A program made the translations under genes and the position numbers. The notes beneath the pieces were generated by a model. The model searched no databases. It worked only from the letters and a program-made list of their open reading frames with translations, and was not told the DNA's origin. A stretch of DNA of 17,712 bases from DASZMX01 sp035551475 (GTDB lineage: Bacteria; Verrucomicrobiota; Verrucomicrobiia; Limisphaerales; Palsa-1400), in assembly GCA_035551475.1 (NCBI GenBank), contig DASZMX010000130.1, positions 1 through 17,712 on the forward strand, written 5' to 3'. This document shows positions 15,001-17,712 of the stretch, piece by piece. The stretch's first letter is position 1, and every line of letters begins with the position of its first letter.

Positions 15001-17712
15001 TTTGTCTGGGGTTCCACGGCTATGCTGACCGCCAATCCGGTGTTCGGTTATGCCTTCCAACATTGGTCCGATAACAATGGGGTGCAAATCGGAGCCGCGC
15101 GCACGCTGGCGGTGACCGTGTTGAGCAATGCCGCGCTGGCCGCCGTCTATGTGCCAACCAATCTCGCGCATGTCGTCACCACCGCCACCGCGCCCCCGGG
15201 CCTCGCCGTTCCCACCGGCGCCGGCTCGTACACGAATGGGCAGCCGGCGCTCTTTACCGCGCCCGCAGCGATCACCAATGGCTTGACCTATTACACATTC
15301 GCCCAATTTAACTTGAACGGGAGTTTTGCCAGCGCCAGCGCTTCCTTCCCTTGGACATTCGCCACGACCGATCTGACAAACTGGGCGCTCACGGCGGTTT
15401 ACAATGCGCACAGCGTTCTGCCGCTGGTGGCGTCCGCCTTCGGCAACAGCAACAGCCCCGTGGGGGCGACGGCAAATTTCACGGTGTCCATTCGCTTTGA
15501 TCGCTCCATGCTGACCTCCGCGCCGCCCGTGATTCTCTTGACAAATAGCGCATCCGCCGCCCAGCCAGTCGTCCCCCTCGGCGGTCTTTGGTCCACCACC
15601 AGCGCCTTGAACGATACCTTTACCACCGGCCCAATTCTTCTGACCAACGGCATGGATGGCACAGTGGCGGTCTTTGTGTCTGGCGCCGCCGATCTCGCCG
15701 GCGACGTGATGGTTTTGACAAACGCTTTCAACTTCACCCTTGATGCCACGCCTCCCGTGATCAGCGGCGTCAGCGTCAATCCGCTGGCCTTGACGGCGAT
15801 TGTCACGTGGAACACAAGCGAGCCCGCCACCTCGCAAGTCGATTACGGCCCAACCGCCGCTTACGGCTCCTCCACGCCATTGGACGGTTCCCTGGTTACA
15901 TCGCACAGCGTGACGATTAGCGGTTTGGCGCCTTCCACGGGTTATCATTTCCGGGCGGGCTCGCATGATCTGGCCGGCAACGCCGCCGCCTCGATTGATG
16001 GCTCCTTCACCACCCTGCCGGCGCCTGATTTACAAATCACAAACCTCACGATTTCACCCAATCTTCTGTCGGGCGGCCAGGCGACGGTGTCATGGATTGT
16101 GACCAACACCGGCACGGGCGCGACCTTCAATTATTGGTACGACCAGGTCACGGTCAGCAACACGCTTACCGGGCAGACCTATTTTAACACGTCCGTTTAT
16201 TATGACCCCGGCGCCAGCGCCAGCATTGCCGGGGGCGGCAGCCGCGCGCGCCAGGCGTCCTTCCGGTTGCCCGATGGAACCAATGGCGCCGGCCCACTCG
16301 CCGTGGTCGTAACCGCCAATTTTTATGGCAGTCAATACGAAATCAATTATGCCAACAACACCGCCGCCATCAACGCGGCAGCCACCCTCGCGCTGTATCC
16401 TGATTTGCAAATCCTCGCCCTGGCCGTCAGGCCGTCCGCACCGCATTCAGGTGATTCAGTCGATGTCGTCTGGCAGGACACCAACGCCGGCTTGGGCGCG
16501 ATTGGCGCTGCTTTCCAGGATTCCGTCATCGTGAGCAACACGGCGACGGGCGCGATCCTGGTCAATGGCGCGGTGACGTACGACGCCGCGGCTTCCGGCG
16601 CGATCGGCGGCGGCCAAACGGTGGCGCGGCAGTTCACCTTCCAATTGCCCAATGGCGCGGCGGGCGTGGGCGCGTGGCAAATCATGGTCACCGCCGACAG
16701 CGGCAACACGATTTTTGAATACAACCTCGCCGGAACCGCCGAGAACAATAACACCGCCGCCGTCTCAGCCGCCTCTTCGCTCGCGCCCTACGCCGATTTT
16801 GTGGCGACGAACGTGCAGATCGGAGCCGGGCCGTTTGTTTCCGGCGGCAGCGCGCCGATTTCCTGGACGGATTTCAACTTCGGCACGACCGCCGTCGCTG
16901 CTCCTTGGACCGACAATATTTATCTTTCAACCGATGGCACGACCAACACGAGTCAACTCATCGGTTCATTCACCTTTTCCAACGGCCTCGCGGCCGGCTC
17001 CAGCCGTTTGCTGAACGAAACGATCACACTCCCGCCCTTCGTCACGGGAACCGCCTGGATAGTCGTCAAAGCCAACGCGGCGAACAGCGTTTACGAACTA
17101 AACACCTCGAACAACGCGGCGGTGTCGGCGGCCTCGTTCACGATTGCCGACACGCTGGCATTCGGGCTTTCGCGCACCACGTTCGCCAAGGACGCGGTCA
17201 ATCCCGCCGCTCTCGGAACCATCACGCGCAATGGTGGAACCGGCGCGCCGCTCACGCTCAGCCTTGCCAGCTCGGACCCGGGCGCAGTGGCCGTTCCATC
17301 CACAGTTGTGATGCTGGCGGGACAAGCCTCCGTCCTGTTCCCCATCAGCGCGGTCAACGATGGAATTGTGCATGGCACACGTCAGGTCACCGTCACCGCC
17401 TCGGCTGGCGGGTATGCCAGCGTCAGCAACAACCTCACTGTGCTGGACAGCACCGTCCCGGCCTTGTCGCTCACGATCAGCTCCAACTCGATTGGCGATA
17501 GTTTCACTAATCCAATTCCGTGCGTGGTGGCGCGCAACACTTCCACCGCCAGTTCATTGACGGTCAATCTGCTGGCCGACGCAAAACGGTTGACGGTTCC
17601 CGCCACGGTCATTATTCCCGCGGGCGCGGCCTCGGTCGCATTCAACGCCTATGCCGTGAACGATCACCTCCCTCACGTCAACAGTGCCGTGACCGTCACG
17701 CCCACCGCTCCA
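9088..17712 (+). CDS. Giant exported multidomain repeat protein (LamG, beta-helix repeats, InlB-like, CARDB, Calx-beta), C-terminus beyond the window
   Basis: 2875 codons without a stop, open at the right edge. A signal peptide (1-24, TSA/Q) indicates export. Then: LamG-like domain 34-246, with Cys27 and Cys246 flanking it and perhaps joined; seven related Gly/Asn-rich units 252-1503, probably beta-helix; an end module 1505-1611 ending in alternating strands; a carboxypeptidase-regulatory-like fold from 1623, split by a DUF642/galactose-binding-like insert (1653-1810) and resuming at 1816-1870; three InlB-type modules 1876-2106; Ig-like and FnIII-like region 2112-2311; three CARDB-like modules from 2312, 2437 and 2568; Calx-beta-like modules from 2688 and 2788. 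No enzymatic site is seen. Likely a surface or secreted adhesin-like or glycan-binding protein (inference). The ATG at 9088 is chosen for its signal peptide; GTG at 9052 is the only upstream option. No ribosome site is evident. Confidence 0.9.
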   Translation, partial: MYHRSGVFLWAALSLSFLPYFTSAQTCTPPGAGLSSWWPAEGSAADIVGGNPGALQGGATFAAGEVGQAFSFDGATGWVDIPNAAPFNPAGPFAVECWIKANPSQASGLFLIVDKSHGFTDSTGWLMQGGTDGTVSFGFGLGGGGALNFPAALTTNSVLDNQWHHLAGVFTGAAIQIYRDGVMEGSVAEAQLPVNNSRDVEIGRSWGGGSPTRFFNGLIDEVSYYNAALSPADVQAIYQAGSAGKCAPASVLWIAGNCSIGNSNYVTGGFLNAGVIRLESASCGVTSAITITNGALTNALNGLINVNPGSGGARTFAGSLENYGAFNDNYGMSFASNNAIIDNYGSFEIAAGQTLTISGQAQTFNQDAGALAIDGAVLFQGMQFNYNGGVISGNSVYLPQSLLGFGPNGTNAATFILAGHNANFTGDISSGQTVWLRGDSFVNDNGIIRPANGFKNAGTLQLESANGGYETDLILTNGQVTNAVGGVINFNAGAGGARFFQGNLWNAGTVNNNVNVSYNQTGAFITNQGAFIIAAAPTVTFLNQTFVQNAGTLQLMGGNIFSHCAFDFKGGAILSNAVYLPQSQLNLGPAGTNPATFILAGQGANFTGDIWPGQTVWLRGDSYVGDSGIIRPTNGFNNSGTLRLESANAGYETDLIMTNGAVVNTASGVIAINAGAGGSRYFRANLFNFGAFSNNTAVTFDQAGVTLDNEGLFVTAPGVPITFNNQTFSQNNGSLVLNGSDIFNHSTFNYGGGIILSNAIYLPQSQLNLSPAATNPATFILAGQSANFSGDIGPNETIWFRGDSTVGETSILRPAHGFKNAGLLRLESANAGYETDIVLTNGVLTNLAGGVVAINPGAGGLRYFRGSLQNFGAFSNNVPVGFDQSGATLDNEGLFVVGPSSTVTLAGQNFLQNAGALQLDGAMTLNSSTFDFRGGAVTGLNGAPYLISSALHLESTAVNPASFILAGSSSTLTGDIRAGQTIWLRGDNNTGGATITFTNGFSNAGALRLESFNQGWESSISVQNGSLTNTATGVININQGYGGPRNVTANITNNGTVNLNFGAVWTASRLFNFGAWNVNYTSTLSAPAGGAIWENDNALNVAAGQTLTLNGAGAPVFNQQSGFLTLDGGLTMNNGIFNYNGGAINGASATVYLQYSALHLTPTGTSPATFILTGTAGSAVTGDIRAGQTVWIRGDNNGGHTAVTVASGFRNQGALRLESFNQGWDSSLYLTSGVLTNLPGGMVTVNQGAGGPRTLGASFVNQGAFNVNWNLTVSGLNGVYENDGVFDIGTNETLTINNQNQTFNQNAGGILTIDGGANLTGITFNYNGGLINGQNNAVYLVDGNLNLGANALNPASFIVSQTGSVLTGDIKAGQSVWIRGDNSGGHTTLLATNGFRNSGNLRLESINQGWTSALSVTGGTLTNAAGGVIDVNLGANGPRGLSANIVNLGAVNINFSGSNPMLIGLAGGGFVNQGTFTLAGGQTASIAGQYSQTAGLTTLNGVLSTTNVISIQGGAMAGTGTISGNYQQGAGGALDVSLAGPVPSHLAISGVATLAGKLQVTLANSFVPTNGSAFTVLSAASLNGAFSSFDLPPLAGGLTWQVDYQAGAVVLSVPPAASTNNTRTISGVVTNTQGAPVAGATVYAYADPTVQTNLIINGGFETPSVGGSSYIIFAPGATNLTGWTVLGPSSVDISAGFLGAAEEGSQYFDPTGDLNSGGGGVSQTYPTVPGLSYNLIFFNGAYSLHNLNSLGVTNNGVFYSIPQPSSGPGLRWTRQVIPFVATSNFTTVAFINLSGFNSDDCDVDNVQVLPANFDDVLSGVTDANGHYQIAVSDGIWQVNVAGLTTLGYAETTNQTVTLNGGNAVVNFSAAPFSGQYYNVTLQSSPVAAGIITGGGTYAAQASVTVNAAPNSGAPWIFTGWSLNGVIVSTNSTYTFTLANDLTLVATFALPSFTVAASNNPAGAGSINGLGTFVWGSTAMLTANPVFGYAFQHWSDNNGVQIGAARTLAVTVLSNAALAAVYVPTNLAHVVTTATAPPGLAVPTGAGSYTNGQPALFTAPAAITNGLTYYTFAQFNLNGSFASASASFPWTFATTDLTNWALTAVYNAHSVLPLVASAFGNSNSPVGATANFTVSIRFDRSMLTSAPPVILLTNSASAAQPVVPLGGLWSTTSALNDTFTTGPILLTNGMDGTVAVFVSGAADLAGDVMVLTNAFNFTLDATPPVISGVSVNPLALTAIVTWNTSEPATSQVDYGPTAAYGSSTPLDGSLVTSHSVTISGLAPSTGYHFRAGSHDLAGNAAASIDGSFTTLPAPDLQITNLTISPNLLSGGQATVSWIVTNTGTGATFNYWYDQVTVSNTLTGQTYFNTSVYYDPGASASIAGGGSRARQASFRLPDGTNGAGPLAVVVTANFYGSQYEINYANNTAAINAAATLALYPDLQILALAVRPSAPHSGDSVDVVWQDTNAGLGAIGAAFQDSVIVSNTATGAILVNGAVTYDAAASGAIGGGQTVARQFTFQLPNGAAGVGAWQIMVTADSGNTIFEYNLAGTAENNNTAAVSAASSLAPYADFVATNVQIGAGPFVSGGSAPISWTDFNFGTTAVAAPWTDNIYLSTDGTTNTSQLIGSFTFSNGLAAGSSRLLNETITLPPFVTGTAWIVVKANAANSVYELNTSNNAAVSAASFTIADTLAFGLSRTTFAKDAVNPAALGTITRNGGTGAPLTLSLASSDPGAVAVPSTVVMLAGQASVLFPISAVNDGIVHGTRQVTVTASAGGYASVSNNLTVLDSTVPALSLTISSNSIGDSFTNPIPCVVARNTSTASSLTVNLLADAKRLTVPATVIIPAGAASVAFNAYAVNDHLPHVNSAVTVTPTAP
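9841..13596 (+). repeat. Seven-unit tandem coding repeat (one partial plus six full units)
   Basis: Each full unit reads from an F-x-[YF]-x-GG start through NPATFILAG, TGDI..GQTVW[LI]RGD, NAG.LRLES, LTNG..TN, GGVI.IN.G.GG.R, N.GAF and QNAG.L.LDG. Units start at 10237, 10783, 11329, 11875, 12496 and 13057; a partial unit lacking the first half occupies 9841-10236. Three successive periods are exactly 546 nt (182 codons), then 621 and 561. The LES block recurs seven times (anchor at 9901, 10453, 10999, 11545, 12094, 12718, 13276). Two classes exist: units 1-3 carry GYETD after LES, units 4-6 carry NQGW and RGDN. The short N-x-G rungs resemble autotransporter-type beta-helix repeats. Confidence 0.9.
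14713..15405 (+). repeat. Three InlB B-repeat-like modules within the giant gene
   Basis: Units at about 14713-14931, 14941-15156 and 15166-15405. The first two have the divergent InlB pattern: a strand with SSP or NNPAGAG, a Gly-x-Gly-x-[YF] strand, then FTGWSLNG or FQHWSDNNG, ending in a LVATF or LAAVY strand. The third lacks the Trp and reads FAQFNLNG. Such modules are structural spacers in bacterial surface proteins. Confidence 0.7.
16021..17148 (+). repeat. Three CARDB-like adhesion modules within the giant gene
   Basis: Modules begin at 16021 (PDLQITNLTIS), 16396 (YPDLQILALAV) and 16789 (YADFVATNVQIG). Each runs through a G[GD].[AV].[VI].W strand and a VSN or YLS strand, and ends in an E-[IYL]-x-x-x-NN type turn (EINYANN, EYNLAGTAENN, ELNTSNN). 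CARDB domains are Ig-like cell-adhesion-related folds of bacterial surface proteins. Confidence 0.75.
17149..17712 (+). repeat. Two Calx-beta-like modules, the second cut by the right edge
   Basis: The first covers 17149-17448, with TITRNGGTGAPLTLSL, a VPSTVVMLAGQASVLFPI strand pair and VNDGIVHGTRQVTVTAS. The second starts at 17449 and repeats CVVARN, SLTVNLL, VPATVIIPAGAASVAF and VNDH before the edge. This pattern is common in large Verrucomicrobiota secreted proteins. The acidic calcium ligands are few, so calcium binding is uncertain. Confidence 0.65.

Noticed and set aside
14659..15966. 435-codon minus-strand open frame opposite the giant gene
   Set aside because: Gly/Arg-rich antisense of repeat-coding DNA. 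The plus frame has recognisable modules throughout; the minus frame has none. The same holds for the minus frames at 9985-10776 and 13321-14322.

Overview
The window looks like a chromosomal piece of a Gram-negative (diderm) bacterium, most likely a Verrucomicrobiota member of the Pedosphaera/Limisphaerales kind. The reasons are a BamA-type outer-membrane assembly factor, moderately high G+C, few clear Shine-Dalgarno sites, a zinc-ribbon Ser/Thr kinase with one transmembrane segment, and a giant secreted protein whose domain mix (LamG, beta-strand repeats, InlB-type, CARDB and Calx-beta-like modules) is typical of that phylum. The assignment is inference from protein style; no rRNA or other marker is present.

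Left part (1-7292), all on the minus strand. In transcription order: a long-type serine O-acetyltransferase (epsC/cysE-like) closed by a good intrinsic terminator; a membrane Ser/Thr kinase; a PIG-L/LmbE-family deacetylase starting 11 nt after the kinase stop; a degenerate response-regulator receiver domain; a chlorite-dismutase-family protein of the HemQ/ChdC (coproheme decarboxylase) type; the replicative helicase dnaB; and the start of bamA, cut by the left edge. Short gaps make kinase to hemQ a plausible operon. A 113-nt gap precedes dnaB and holds DnaA-box-like 9-mers. bamA starts 3 nt after the dnaB stop.

Middle (7341-8959), plus strand, divergent from the acetyltransferase: a 157-codon gene I do not recognise and an Old Yellow Enzyme-family alkene reductase.

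Right part (9088-17712), plus strand: one uninterrupted reading frame of 2875 codons, still open at the right edge, that fills nearly half the window. It has a signal peptide, a LamG-like domain, an array of seven related Gly/Asn-rich units (six full units of 182-207 residues plus one partial), a beta-helix end module, a carboxypeptidase-regulatory-like domain apparently split by a carbohydrate-binding-like insert, three InlB-type modules, an Ig/FnIII-like region, three CARDB-like modules and two Calx-beta-like modules. It is probably an exported surface or extracellular adhesin-like protein. Its C-terminal anchor or sorting signal lies outside the window. The repeat array and the nested domain are the most unusual things here.

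No tRNA, rRNA, CRISPR array, insertion sequence or phage gene was seen.
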